This document shows positions 22,557 through 32,862 of a stretch of DNA of 64,000 nt, one piece after another. The position numbers and the translations under genes were made by a program. Source of the DNA: Saitoella complicata NRRL Y-17804 (taxonomy: Eukaryota > Ascomycota > Saitoellomycetes > Saitoellales > Saitoellaceae); contig NW_017567017.1 of assembly GCF_001661265.1 (NCBI RefSeq), forward strand, positions 1 through 64,000, given 5' to 3'. The notes below the pieces were generated by a model. That model did not search any database. It was not told where the DNA came from and was given only the letters and a program-made list of their open reading frames with translations. Position 1 is the first letter of the stretch, and every line of letters starts with the position of its first letter.

Positions 22557-22902
22557 GTTCCCTAATTGCGATTGTTCTCTGAGTCGGGGTCGCTTGGAGA
22601 TCTTCCAACATTTCGGTGTCTCGGTGGTCATGTCACGTGAGGTCGCTTATGAGGGGGAGAGGTTTGTGAATACTGCATTTACAATTATCAAACAACTTCA
22701 GAAGTATTCACAGGTTTGTACGAGGCTGTTCTGCGTTCGGTCATTTCAATGGGCCGCGAGAGGCCCGAAGCTCGAGGTTCAGATTCAGGGCTTTTATCTT
22801 GAGAGAGAGGACAAAATTTGCGTCATATAACTCAGGAAATTCCTTTTCGTTTCCACTCCGAGGTCTTTCCTAGATCTATCCCCCTCCCTAACCTCTTCAG
22901 AT
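22557..22902. other. Intergenic region between NAT1 and ACL4
   Basis: About 350 bp separating the NAT1 start from the ACL4 stop, same strand. No additional gene was seen. Confidence 0.5.
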
Positions 22903-24015
22903 TTACCCCTCCATCTGCTCATCCTCACTCTCCCACTCCTCCTCCTCCTCCTCATCCCATCCCTCCTCCTCCTCCTTCCCCACAGCCGGCACCTCCCCAT
23001 TAATAACCCCAACCAACTCCCCAACATGCTCCAGAATCCCCGCATCATCCCACTCAAGTTGCTTATACATCTTCCCACAAACCTCCAAACACTCCCTCGC
23101 ATCCTCCCAACTCTCCCTCTTCTTCTCCTCATCACCAATTTCTGCGGCACGCTGGCCTTGGAGAAAGTAACACCAGCCGTAGAGGTACCACAAATCAACG
23201 ATCTGGTCGTCTTCTTTCTGGAGGGATTCGAGGACTGCGAGTGAGAGTGCGAGGAGGTTTGACTCCATCAACAACCTTACCAACGAGATTCGTGCAGGAT
23301 ACGCCGGGGGTTCTCTCAAGTCCGCCCCAGGTGCCCGCACAACTCCTGTACCCTCGATCGAGGCCTCAGGCAACCACCCCGCCACACTCTCCCTCAACGC
23401 CGCCCGCGCGTCCTCCTCACGTTGTTGACTCAACCGCATACTCGCCAACGTTTGTAGGGCCTCCGAGTTTCCTGGTTGTGCTTCGAGTGCGCGTGCGGTG
23501 TATGCTTCACACCGCTCCTCCGCCTCGGGTTCCATACACAGATCAGTCATATACAACTCTGCGCACCCACACCACGCACTCGCCAACTTCGCTCTCAACT
23601 CGTCCTCTTTCTCCTTCGCACCCTCGGATTGCGCATCGAGGGATTGGAGTTGTGAAGTCAACGCCGCAGCACCGCGCTCGAACCACCCTAAAGCCTCCCT
23701 GCCACCCTCCTCACTCAACTGTCCCAGCCATAAATATTTCTCCCAGCCCTCTCCATTCCGCTTGACGCTCTCCCCGAAAACTCGTCTCGCGCTATCCAGA
23801 TCGCCGTTTTCGACCATTACTTCACCCAGGAAGTCGAGTGGCGCCGTCCATATACAGGCATTGGGAAGGAGTTGACAGGCTTGTGTCGCGAGCTGGAGGG
23901 ATTCGGGGAGTGAGAGCTCAGTCAACGCATCCCGTGCGCGGCTGAGGAGGGACGTGATCTCGGTATATGTTTCCTGAGGGATATTCGGGGGAGCTTGAGC
24001 AGGGAGAGCGGACAT
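22903..24015 (-). CDS. ACL4: Assembly chaperone of ribosomal protein L4 (Acl4-like TPR protein)
   Basis: Predicted dedicated chaperone that binds newly made ribosomal protein uL4 and escorts it to pre-ribosomes. 370 residues in one exon, close to yeast Acl4 (387). It is built of TPR-like helical pairs, for example LSLPESLQLATQACQLLPNA, GEVMVENGDLDSARRVFGES, YTARALEAQPGNSEALQTLA and IVDLWYLYGWCYFLQGQRAA, followed by a very acidic C-terminal tail (EEEEGWDEEEEEEWESEDEQ) characteristic of ribosomal-protein chaperones. Clustering with NAT1 is positional only. A generic TPR protein is the alternative, but length, repeat arrangement and tail all fit Acl4. Confidence 0.82.
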   Translation of the reverse strand: MSALPAQAPPNIPQETYTEITSLLSRARDALTELSLPESLQLATQACQLLPNACIWTAPLDFLGEVMVENGDLDSARRVFGESVKRNGEGWEKYLWLGQLSEEGGREALGWFERGAAALTSQLQSLDAQSEGAKEKEDELRAKLASAWCGCAELYMTDLCMEPEAEERCEAYTARALEAQPGNSEALQTLASMRLSQQREEDARAALRESVAGWLPEASIEGTGVVRAPGADLREPPAYPARISLVRLLMESNLLALSLAVLESLQKEDDQIVDLWYLYGWCYFLQGQRAAEIGDEEKKRESWEDARECLEVCGKMYKQLEWDDAGILEHVGELVGVINGEVPAVGKEEEEGWDEEEEEEWESEDEQMEG

Positions 24016-24261
24016 CGTAGCTCAAAGTTGCACAGACGGAAGTAATATGAGAAAAGATGTTTGTGACTGAATCTGAGACGGATCGATGGAGAAGCGCGAG
24101 TAAAATGACGGAGGATTGCTGGACGTCACCCAAAATTTTGGAGAGAGCGCGTATGCAGGGTGCCTGTCGTGCCTGGCCTCACGTGAGAAAGAAGGATGAC
24201 AGGGTAGATAACAAACAGGGTGCATTCATAACTTCATTCATTCCAAGATAACCCTCCGTAT

Positions 24262-24588
24262 TCAACCCTGCGTCAAGTGCGTAACCTTCCCACTCCCATC
24301 AACATGCACATTCAACCTGTACATACCGCGATCAATACACCCCTAAAGTGATATACGGTCAAGACACCTACCTATCCTCGTGGAAGTCTCTCGTGAGGAA
24401 CGATCCGGGCTCCACAACTCTGCTCTTCTGTGGTAAATCACCTTTGGGAAAGCCCTACTCACACGACGACGGATTAGCACACGCAGGTGATGAGCGAAGA
24501 GGGAGGGACGGACGGAGTCAGTGATCTTTTTGCCGATGAGCTTGGATGACCAGTCCTGGATCAAATTCGTCGGTGGTTTGTTTGACAT
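24262..24588 (-). CDS. Peptidase inhibitor I78 family protein
   Basis: Very small intracellular protein (about 67 residues) of the I78 inhibitor family, whose founding fungal member inhibits serine proteases. Three exons: about 24510-24588, 24372-24441 and 24262-24316. The second intron (55 bp, GTAGGT...ACAG) is clear and joins DFHEDR to LNVHVDGSG, the family signature. The first intron (about 68 bp, 24442-24509) has a weak GTCCCT donor and is set by the frame: it links LIGKKITD to DLPQKSRVVEPGS, the expected order. The protein starts MSNKPPTN and ends VTHLTQG. An alternative ATG lies 30 bp upstream. No signal peptide is visible, so the target is probably cytosolic or vacuolar. Confidence 0.8.
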
Positions 24589-24764
24589 GGTGGTGGTGGT
24601 TGTGTCCTTGGAGGGCATAACGTCACCATATCGGAGGCACGCAGGAACCCGCACACCCCGCCCGCCCGCGCATGCGACAGCTATACCTCGCTCGGGGGTT
24701 GCCATAACGTTTGCGCACGAGTCCTACACATTGAGTTACTGAGGATCGTATTGGTGAAGCTACG

Positions 24765-26153
24765 CTATGCCTTGACCCGCCCTTTCACATCAGTGCTCTT
24801 CTTGGACGCGAGGAGCACATAAGCGATCACAACTCCAGCCGAGGTCGCCGCAAGTGCCAACAACAGACTTCGAGATGCCGCAGCAGGCGCAACTGGCTCG
24901 GTCTTCACCAAGAACCACCACATCCCCACCACCACCACCACCAGCACCAGCACCACCAACACCAACACCGCCACTAAAACCGTCATCGCACTCGACCTCC
25001 CCCCCTCCACCTCCCAAACCCTAACCCTCGCATCAACACTGCCACTTGCAACCAACCCCCCCTCCGGCCTCCACCTCAAACACGTCGCCGGAAACGAATG
25101 CGCCTGCTGCACCCTCCTCAACGGCACCAACGTAGGACTCAGCACATGAATCGACAAATTCGCACAAGCGACTGCGATTGTACCCGTTGAGGCAACATCC
25201 ATACACGTCACCGAACTACGTAGCTTCTGGGTTCGCTCGACACCCGCCCCGCCGGGGGTGTATCGGACGATCCATGCGCTCCCACTCGGTTTCGAGTTGA
25301 GTGCTGCTACCATAACCGCGCCCGTCATCGCGACTTTGCCGCCGGAGAGAAGTCGTCGGCGGGGGAGAAACCGGACACACCGGAATTGTGCGGGTTTGGA
25401 GGATGAGGAGGGAGATATGGTACGGATGAGTTTCCCGTCTGGGGCGTTGTGGAGGTAGAGCGTCGATGGAGTGACGTACGCGAATAACTCTGCAGCAGCT
25501 GTGTGGGATTCCTTTTCGTTGGCTTCTGGCCACGAGAATGCCGCATCGTAGATCTCCTGTCCAGGTTCTCCACTCGTCCAAGCGACGCTCCGATCGGGAA
25601 TGTTGACCACCGCGAGTGAACCGTCTGTACTCGCTGATGCAAGGAGTGACCCGGAAGCGTTGTACACCGCCACGCGTTGGTAGTCGTCACCGTCCCCATT
25701 CTCGGGCGCCTTGAAGAGCTGTTTCCGTCCGTCTTCCTCAATCGTGTTCGCCTTTAGCTTAAACAGTCTCAAATGCTCATTTGGTCCATTTTTCGCGTTA
25801 ATCCCCGTAGCAATAACACCCTACATACCCCCATTATCAGTACCAAAAAGAGCGCATGTTGGCGTCGACAATGAAGAACCTACCTCGTCGTTCACATCCA
25901 AACACATCGGCGCATCCTCCTCCCGACTCAACACATACTCCCCCACACTCTCCAACCTCACCTCCCCTTCTGCCCCCTTTCCCTCTCCCTCTTTTGTTAG
26001 GGGTTTCAACTCCCGGATATCGAGCCTATTCGCGACACCACTCCGACTCGCGCCGCCGCCTCCGGCGAGGAGGAGGGTGGTGTTGGATGACCAGGCGAGT
26101 GCGAAGATGGGGAAGGCGGTTGAGGATTCGGCGTAGGGGGTTGATGGAGACAT
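24765..26153 (-). CDS. SEC12: Sec12, guanine nucleotide exchange factor for Sar1
   Basis: ER membrane protein that loads GTP on Sar1 and so starts COPII coat assembly. Two exons (25884-26153 and 24765-25820) with a 63-bp intron (GTAGGT...GTAG) give 441 residues and join CLDVNDE to GVIATGINA. The cytosolic part is a seven-bladed WD-like propeller. The N-terminus FALAWSSNTTLLLAGGGGAS matches the Gly-rich loop of Sec12, where the family binds the potassium ion needed for exchange. Later blades include GSLLASASTDGSLAVVNIPD and GLVASGSVDARVRVWEVEGG. A Val/Leu-rich transmembrane segment follows at about residues 370-395, then a second hydrophobic stretch (LLLALAATSAGVVIAYVLLA) and a short basic tail. 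It shares a 144-bp divergent promoter with the gene at 26298. Confidence 0.9.
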
Positions 26154-26297
26154 CTTGGGTTTGGGGTTGTTGGTGTACGCGAAGTGTTGTCCGCGTCGTC
26201 GTCGTCCACTGATGCAAGCCGCTGTCATGCTGCGCAGAGAGCTGTGCGTAGATGAACAAAACACCACACCATCGTATCTCCCGAAGTATTGTCTAGA

Positions 26298-27899
26298 ATG
26301 GAGTCGACGAGCCTAGAGGAGGTCACTACGTCGGAGAATACGGTGACAAGCTTGGCGCTGCCGGTCAATGGCTCGCGACCTGGGACGCCGGTGATGCAGG
26401 GTGCTTCGCGTTTGCCGAGACGAATTACCTCTTTGTCTTCGCTGAAGACATCGCCATCGTTACTGCCTAGACCATCGAGCTCGCTACAAACGCGCCGTGC
26501 ACCCTCCGCCCTCGCAATCGCCCGATCAGCCGGCCAAACACCACCGCGAATCCGTCACGTCGCATCCGTCTCACATCTCCGTCGACGCTCACCATCGCCA
26601 ACATCGACAACCGATTCCGAGCACGACGACGACGATGAAGATGATGGGAGGAGTACTGGAGCGATGACCCCGTTCTCGTTGAGTTGTGCGGCGGAGCAGA
26701 GGCTGAGAGTCGCGCAGAAGAGATTACATGCTATGAATGCGCGGTTGGAGCAGGCGCGGAGTACGTTGTTCGTGCCGACTGGGGAAAGAATGAGGAGTGT
26801 TAGTGCGAATGGAGCTATGGAGATTGGGAATGGGAGTCGGCCTTCGAGTGCGGGTGCGGGCATGCGAGGGAGTTTGAGGTTACGGAGTGTTACGGAAGCG
26901 ACGGGGGTTGATGAGATTTCAGGAGATACGACACCGAAAGCCGTTACAGGAAAGAGCGAGGGGACTACACCGGAAGATATGAGGCGCTTAGCGGGTGACT
27001 TGAGGAATTTGAGGGAGAGGATGTTGAGCGGGTCGCGGCGGTTGTCGGCAGCGCCTATATGTCCTTCTTCGCCTGCGCGTTCAAGTACAGCATCGCCGAC
27101 GCCTAACGTGTTATCGCCTACGGTTTCTGGAAGACGGTCGTCGCTGTCACCTCTTGCGCCTGCACCTCGGCGTCCGGGGACTGCGTCACCTACACAACGT
27201 GTTTTATCACCACCGGGGCGCCTAATGTCAGCTTCGCCTCTTATCGGCGCTCGCTCGACGTCGTTGTCATCAGCGTCGTCACAAAACTCGACACCACGCC
27301 GCCCATCCCTCATTCACCGTACATCATCTGGCTCCACCATTCCCCTCTCCCGCCGCAACTCCTCATCACCATCCCTCCTCATCCACCCACGTTCAGCCGA
27401 GGGTACACCAAGACGTCCGTCTTCCCAATCGCAGACCAAGAACGGGAACGGGAACGATGATCTGTTGAACTTGTTCCCGGCGCCACCACCGATGCGGAGG
27501 GGTGACAGCGCAGTGAGTACCATGAGTGCTGCAACCAGCACTCGATCGGAGTACTTCACCCCAACCGACGAATACCCCTCCCCGTCTTTCGAGTCCTTAC
27601 TCGCGCCCACAAGTACTCACGCCCCCCGCCGTCCCGGTGGTAGTGACGAAGGGTATGATTCTGTCCCTCCAACCCCTCAAACTCTCCCTGGTCTCCCTTC
27701 TTCGTCAACGTCCGAATTGGAGGGCCCGTTAAAGGCGTTATTAGCAAGAGTGGAGGAAGCGAGCGAGGTTGTTGAGGATGGTGGCAGGGAGTTGGTGGAG
27801 AGGTTGGTTGAGGCGGTTAATGTTTGTGTGCTGGAGGAGAGTGGGGAGGTTAGGAGGAGGGTTGGGAGAGTCATTGAGGTTTTAGAGGGGGGTCAGTGA
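26298..27899 (+). CDS. Ser/Arg/Pro-rich hypothetical protein
   Basis: A single 533-residue frame from the ATG at 26298 (MESTSLEEVT). Most of it looks intrinsically disordered: many SP/TP dipeptides, for example RRRSPSPTSTT, SPTPNVLSPTVSGRRSSLSP and SASPLIGARSTS, plus an acidic run (EHDDDDEDDG). A helical segment at about residues 140-165 (AAEQRLRVAQKRLHAMNARL) and one at the C-terminus (KALLARVEEASEVVEDGG to VIEVLEGGQ) may form coiled coils. The SP/TP density suggests a target of proline-directed kinases. I do not recognise a family. The frame is open for 1.6 kb with normal codon use, and it is divergently paired with SEC12 over 144 bp. Confidence 0.65.
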   Translation: MESTSLEEVTTSENTVTSLALPVNGSRPGTPVMQGASRLPRRITSLSSLKTSPSLLPRPSSSLQTRRAPSALAIARSAGQTPPRIRHVASVSHLRRRSPSPTSTTDSEHDDDDEDDGRSTGAMTPFSLSCAAEQRLRVAQKRLHAMNARLEQARSTLFVPTGERMRSVSANGAMEIGNGSRPSSAGAGMRGSLRLRSVTEATGVDEISGDTTPKAVTGKSEGTTPEDMRRLAGDLRNLRERMLSGSRRLSAAPICPSSPARSSTASPTPNVLSPTVSGRRSSLSPLAPAPRRPGTASPTQRVLSPPGRLMSASPLIGARSTSLSSASSQNSTPRRPSLIHRTSSGSTIPLSRRNSSSPSLLIHPRSAEGTPRRPSSQSQTKNGNGNDDLLNLFPAPPPMRRGDSAVSTMSAATSTRSEYFTPTDEYPSPSFESLLAPTSTHAPRRPGGSDEGYDSVPPTPQTLPGLPSSSTSELEGPLKALLARVEEASEVVEDGGRELVERLVEAVNVCVLEESGEVRRRVGRVIEVLEGGQ

Positions 27900-28295
27900 C
27901 GCTGTCAAGCTTTGGGGACGGGAGAAGTATGACGATGGATGTGAGAAAGAGGGCGCAGAATATTGATAAACGGGGAGATGGATTGCAATTGCACGGCTTA
28001 TGGAACGATACAAGATGGCAGAGCTACGAGGATGGGGCTAGACGCATCATGGACCTTTGGAAAGGACTCTACACTTTTTTGATCACTCTATAGCTACGGC
28101 TGGGTTAGGTTTGGAGTTTTTTAATATTGAATTTATTAATTTTTACGATTCACCGCAAGATTAATCCAGGCACAACCGAAGCTCGAACTCCAGGTTAACC
28201 TTTGCATCGACGACCGACGTCGACGTTACAGGCCCAACCCGGAAAAGTCCAGAGAGCTCACACCGCCTCCTACACCTCAATCAGATACAATTACA
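27900..28295. other. Intergenic region between two plus-strand genes
   Basis: About 400 bp with an AT-rich core near 28115-28150, probably a 3' end, followed by the GIR2 leader. No gene seen. Confidence 0.5.
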
Positions 28296-29120
28296 ATGTC
28301 CGAAGAAAACAAAGCCGAACAAGAACAAGAACTCGAAGTCCTCCAATCAATCTACCCGGAAGAACTGGAGTTGCACAGCGACCAACATTTCGTCATCACA
28401 CTCCCCCTCAACGATCTCACTTCGAGTCCCAATCCGCCGTCTGCAGTCTTGGAGGTGCGGTATACGCCCGATTATCCGTCTGATTCCCTGCCGGAGTTGA
28501 AGGTTGGGTCGATACCGAATGAGAGGGAGGAGGATGAGGATGAGGACGAGGACGAGAACAAGCAGGATGATCCGGAGTTTGACGACAGTGATTACAGAGT
28601 GCTGGAAGGTAAACTAAAGGAAGTGGGCGAGGAGAACATGGGTATGGCGATGGTCTTCACACTATGCTCCACCCTCCAAGAAGAAGCCGCAAACCTCCTC
28701 ACCCAAAAACACGAAGCGCAACTCGCAGCCGAAGCCGCCAGACGCCAAGCAATCGAAGACGCCGAAATGGAGAAATTCCGGGGAACGGTCGTCACACCCG
28801 AACGCTTCCTCGCCTGGAAAGCGAAATTCGACGTCGAAATGGCGGCACTCCGCGCTGCTGAGAAGAAGGCCGCTGAGGAGAAAGCGTTGGGAAGGGGAGC
28901 CAGGAATAATGCGAATCCGAAGAAATTGACGGGGAAGGAGTTGTTTGAGACGAATAAGGATTTGATTGCGAGTGATGCGCAGTATTTGGAGGAGGGTGAT
29001 GTGGAGGTTGATTTGAGTCAGTTTGAGAGGGTCAAGATTAGGGATGAGGAGGAGGAGGAGGAGAGGTTGGCGTTTAGTGATGATGAGGATGAAGGAGGCA
29101 AGAAGGGCAAGAAGAAGTAG
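28296..29120 (+). CDS. GIR2: RWD-domain protein Gir2 (RWDD1 family)
   Basis: Cytosolic translation-associated protein; in yeast Gir2 binds Gcn1 and the developmentally regulated GTPase Rbg2 and dampens Gcn2 activation. 274 residues in one exon. An N-terminal RWD domain (about 8-130) begins EQELEVLQSIYPEELEL and includes the conserved VRYTPDYPSDSLPEL; an acidic insertion EDEDEDEDENKQDD lies inside it. A long charged helix follows (AQLAAEAARRQAIEDAEMEK). The C-terminal DFRP-type region has TPERFLAWKAKFDVEM and KLTGKELFETNKDL, which bind the Rbg/Drg GTPase, and an acidic then Lys-rich tail (GGKKGKKK). All parts match the Gir2/RWDD1 layout. Confidence 0.93.
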   Translation: MSEENKAEQEQELEVLQSIYPEELELHSDQHFVITLPLNDLTSSPNPPSAVLEVRYTPDYPSDSLPELKVGSIPNEREEDEDEDEDENKQDDPEFDDSDYRVLEGKLKEVGEENMGMAMVFTLCSTLQEEAANLLTQKHEAQLAAEAARRQAIEDAEMEKFRGTVVTPERFLAWKAKFDVEMAALRAAEKKAAEEKALGRGARNNANPKKLTGKELFETNKDLIASDAQYLEEGDVEVDLSQFERVKIRDEEEEEERLAFSDDEDEGGKKGKKK

Positions 29121-29769
29121 ACGAGGAGCTTGTAGTGAACTTTGCATTGTTGTGAGGTGCGGTCGGACGTAGCATAGGTGAAAAGGCATGGCATCAGAAG
29201 TGTCATGGAACAAACTCAAGCAATAGCACATTCTACACATAAGAAAAGATATCTGCATTCAGATCTGTTGTGTGTTTCAAATTACTGCGCTCATCGTCCC
29301 CTCGCCTGACATCGCGTCAGCAAGCTCAAGAAGAGGCCGGAGCTTCTGAGAGATTTCGAAGATGCAAAAGACGTATCCGTCGCAAGTGCAGCCTGATGTA
29401 TATGACCGTGCGAATATGACATTCCATTTGCTTGCATTCAACCCGGCTACGTCCGCCCGTGACCACCATTCCGATATAGAGCTCGGGGGCTTCGGTCAAT
29501 ATCTTGTCGTGAGCGTTCCTCCGTGTGCACGAAACCATTCTTCTCATGCCGGACCTCGAAGTCGAGGGCTCATGAGTTCTGGCGATATCGTAGGGTCTCC
29601 AATAAAAGGAAGGGCCAGTGCAATCTGCACACCATGAATCAGTCACTTGAAATCACTCAACGACCATCAGCTGAGGTACCATTTGGAGAACCGCAAACCG
29701 GTACGTTTCATGCGTACGGGTCGTAGCAGGGGTATCTCCAGCGTTCCATATTATGCGCATGTATGCTCC
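29121..29769. other. Convergent intergenic region, nothing firmly supported
   Basis: About 650 bp between the GIR2 stop (plus) and the stop of the small hypothetical gene (minus). A 106-codon minus-strand frame (29326-29646) exists but has no recognisable domain or splice support, so it is not called. Confidence 0.45.
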
Positions 29770-30327
29770 TCACGACGAGATTTCGACCTTCCCGAATGCC
29801 CTATCCAACTCGTCCCCCTCTCCACTTTCCCCCTTTCCCTCTTCTTTCTCATCTGCCTGTTCCTCATTCCGTCTCCGCATCGACGCAGTAGGCTGCAACA
29901 TCCTGACTCCACTATCGAGGTAGCCAGGTGCTACGCGACGTGCTTCCTCCACCTTGCGTTTCTCTGTTCGTGTTACATACTCTTCCCACTTATCTTTCGC
30001 ATTGGCTTCTCGTGTGGTGGAGGTTTGGAGGGAGGTCTTCGTTTCCTCGGCCATCGAGCGAACTTTCGATACATCCGTGACTGGCTTCAACCCACCGTCA
30101 GCACCCCTATCCCGAATAAATGCTGCTAGAAAAGTATGAACATACCACGGCCGAAAGACTCGGAGGAAGCGAAATATATTGGTACGGTAAATGCACCGCA
30201 CTCGGGATCTGTACCGAGGGGGATTTGATAAGTGGGATTTGTGCGAGGACGGCTGTGGAAGCGGGAGAGTTAGCATTTGGGAAGGCATGAAGTTGTTTTT
30301 TGGATTGTTACTGGTGTAGTCTGTCAT
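29770..30327 (-). CDS. Small charged hypothetical protein, three exons
   Basis: Gene model built from splice signals: exons 30312-30327, 30146-30252 and 29770-30084, introns of 59 bp (GTAACA, branch GCTAAC, ACAG) and 61 bp (GTATGT, branch GCTGAC, AAG). The product has 145 residues. It begins MTDYTTVLAQIPLIKSPSVQ, continues with LPYQYISLPPSLSAVPVTD, then a charged helix (DKWEEYVTRTEKRKVEEARR) and the compact motif VAPGYLDSGVRMLQPT, and ends in a Glu/Gly-rich tail. The hydrophobic N-terminal half and the APGYLD motif suggest a conserved fungal family, but I do not recognise it. Confidence 0.6.
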   Translation of the reverse strand: MTDYTSNNPKNNFMPSQMLTLPLPQPSSHKSHLSNPPRYRSRVRCIYRTNIFRFLRVFRPWYVHTFLAAFIRDRGADGGLKPVTDVSKVRSMAEETKTSLQTSTTREANAKDKWEEYVTRTEKRKVEEARRVAPGYLDSGVRMLQPTASMRRRNEEQADEKEEGKGESGEGDELDRAFGKVEISS

Positions 30328-30558
30328 TTGTTTTGTTCGTGATGGTGTCGGGTGGTGAAGTGATGTCGTACGTGATCGGAATCCGCGACACGACACGACC
30401 GCAGCCGCACGAGTCCACGTCGATGAGGTACTTTACTCACGTCGTGGGGGTACTTGACTCACAAAATCCGTGAGAGTGGGGACGAGAAACTTAGGGTTAT
30501 GATTTTGGACGGTTATGCAGCAACTCGATTATAATCTAAGTAGACCATGTTCCCTTCC

Positions 30559-31977
30559 TCAATTCTCCTCCGAATAACCATTAAGCCCATCAGCAGCAGC
30601 AAGTCGCCCTTTGTCATAGCTGCTGTACACGATGGCGGAGAACCTAACCAACCCATCACTTCCGGCCTCCATCTCCCTAGCATACTCCTTCGCTTGCTCA
30701 ATGCGTTTTGCCTCCCTCGTTATTACCGGCAACATACTTGCTAGCCGTACCCGACGTTGTAGGATGTCAGTATTGTCCACTGATGGCTCAGAGGGATAGA
30801 TTGCTGCTGCCATGTTCTCAATTAAGGTATGCACACCAGCATTGAGGAGCTGGTTTATCACAATGACTGCGTCTGGAGACGATAGAAAATCGTGTGTTTC
30901 ATCAATAAGATGACGTAGTGGTAGGCTTGGTAGAATTATACCTTCAGCCCCATCTGCATCACAGCTGCCGTCCCTGTCGGTGAACTGCTGGAGGACTTGT
31001 GCTTCCTCTCCAGGAGTCAATGGGAGAAGGAATTGCAGAAAAGATTCCTTCTCAACGATAGCACGGATGCGAGAAATGATGAGGTCAAACTGTGCAAGAG
31101 ACAGCTCTTCCTTCAGGGACATCCTGCCATTGCAATGTCAGCATACATGCCCAAGTTGCTTCTGGCGATAAGAATTCTTACCCTCCAATCAGTTCTTCCA
31201 CAGCCGTCTTCACCTTCGCACTGAGCCCCTTCCATCCATTGTGTATCAACCACCACGAGAAACTCAGGTAATCTCGCTCAAGATCAGTGCGCTCGTCGCC
31301 ATCTTCCTCCTCAATGCGAACTTCATTATTAAGCACTGGACTCCATAACGATACGACACTTGCTACATATGTACCACGGCCGATGATGTTCAGTTGCACC
31401 CTTGTCAAAACGGTGAGCAAGACCAGACAATAGATTAACGTCAAAGTGCGCGTGATAGCTGTCCCCCATTAGAAATTGTATACTGACCGCGTATCGGGAA
31501 GCGCATACGTACACAGTATCTTCAGGTCGTTCCACAGCTCAGCTTTCGACCTTCCGTTGCCATCGCCAGCGACTTCACTCATTCCACTTATCATGGATCC
31601 AGCCTCATCCCCTTCAGCGGCTTTACTCGGGGCCTTCTTTCGTTGCAAATCTGCGGTGATGCCCTCGACATCCAATTCATGAGAAACTTGCTCTGCCAGG
31701 CTAGGGAAGAGTGCAAGCAAGGTGAAGGTGCAATCCTGTTGGTTCTGCTCGAACCGTCGACGAAGACTAGCATCTGGTTAGCATACATCCATAGAGATGA
31801 CGTCGGCCATAATACAAACTTTTCTTTGGCGGTCCTCTCACCCATAGCCCGCTCTTGAACTTCTTTTATCTTTGAGGAAACATACTGAGTTGCAAGATAG
31901 GCAGCACTGGCGACGACAGTTGTAACACCGATCGCCCGGCGGTGTCGGCTAAGGAAACCTCGTATTGACTGGAACAT
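30559..31977 (-). CDS. PEX3: Peroxin 3, peroxisomal membrane biogenesis factor
   Basis: Integral peroxisomal membrane protein that docks Pex19 with its membrane-protein cargo. Four exons (31820-31977, 31513-31766, 31182-31458, 30559-31123) over introns of 53, 54 and 58 bp give 417 residues (yeast Pex3 has 441). The N-terminus MFQSIRGFLSRHRRAIG is followed by a membrane segment (VTTVVASAAYLATQYV), the known targeting and anchor region. Splicing restores the conserved LRRRFEQNQQDCTFT, then LTLIYCLVLLTVLTRVQLNI, YLSFSWWLIHNGWKGLSAKV and AVEELIGG. The C-terminal helices follow in exon 4 (LPSLPLRHLIDETHDFLSSP, RVRLASMLPVITREAKRIEQ). It is divergent to VPS37 with 196 bp between start codons. Confidence 0.93.
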
Positions 31978-32173
31978 GCTGAGAGCGGACGAGTGTATAG
32001 ACGATGAATGGGTTCTCTGGTCTCGACTGTTGTTGGGATGGTCGTGTCGTGTCCTGTCGTGTCGCGGAGTCTCCGCAGCGGCAGCGGCCGCGGCCGCGGC
32101 TTCCATCAGGCACACTCGTACCCCACCACCAACCTCATCGTCAATTCGTACCGATTTGTTCTTTTTGATAGCA
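31978..32173. promoter_or_regulatory. Short bidirectional promoter of PEX3 and VPS37
   Basis: Only 196 bp separate the two divergent start codons. The interval holds short GTCGT-type repeats near 32040-32065 and a GC-rich palindromic run, GCGGCCGCGGCCGCGGC, at about 32084-32100. No TATA box was seen in either direction. Confidence 0.5.
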
Positions 32174-32862
32174 ATGTCTTCGATTGTTCCTCCTCCATTG
32201 CCTCCTTTACCGCCTTCGCATTCGCATAACGGATCGCTGTCGTCGACTCCGCACCCGCCCACACCACTGCAACCTCACGCTTTACATCCGCCGACAGCCG
32301 ATGCGGATCGTGCTCTGATAGAGGGACTACAAGGAAAGAGTGTCGCTGAACTGAAGGAACTTCAGGAGACTGATGGCTTGCTCGACGCTTTCTGGGAGAG
32401 CCAGAGTCCTATCGCGAAGGAGCACAGAGAGCTCGAACGAGAGGCATGGAAAGCCAATGAAGAACTAGCAGGTCTGCGATCCACGCAGTCACGCATACAT
32501 ATCATCGCTGACAGCCATCTTCAACAGATCGCATCATGTCCACCCGTACGACTCTCGACCTCCGCCGCACAGACACCGACGCCAAACTCCGCGATTCAGC
32601 CTCCCTCTACCGAACCTGGCGACAAACTGAGGAACATATGTACTCCGCCCTCTCACCTCTCTCACCTCCATCTCTCCAACAACATCTCAATGCGAGTACG
32701 ACGTCCGTTTCGGAGATGAGCGATGCCCTGGCCGAGAGTTTCTTAGAGGAGGGTGGAGATTTGGGTGTGTTTTTGAGGACGTATAGGGAGGGGAGGAAAA
32801 CAGTGAGGTTGGGGGAGGTTCAGGGTGAGAGGTGGGCTGAGGGGAGGGTGGGGGGGTTCTGA
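32174..32862 (+). CDS. VPS37: ESCRT-I subunit Vps37 (Mod(r) domain)
   Basis: Subunit of the endosomal ESCRT-I complex, which sorts ubiquitinated membrane proteins into multivesicular bodies. Two exons (32174-32471 and 32528-32862) with a 56-bp intron (GTCTGC, branch GCTGAC, ACAG) give 210 residues. After a Pro/Ser/His-rich N-terminus, the Mod(r) domain runs from LIEGLQGKSVAELKELQETD through REAWKANEELADRIM (restored by splicing), a coiled-coil region (DAKLRDSASLYRTWRQTE) and LQQHLNASTTSVSEMSDALA to FLEEGGDLGVFLRTYREGRK. This is the usual length and order for fungal Vps37. The intron phase (G+AT) is needed to keep the coiled coil in frame. Confidence 0.87.

Noticed and set aside
29326-29646. 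106-codon minus-strand frame between GIR2 and the next gene
   Set aside because: No domain, no splice support and an irregular composition; probably 3' UTR sequence.
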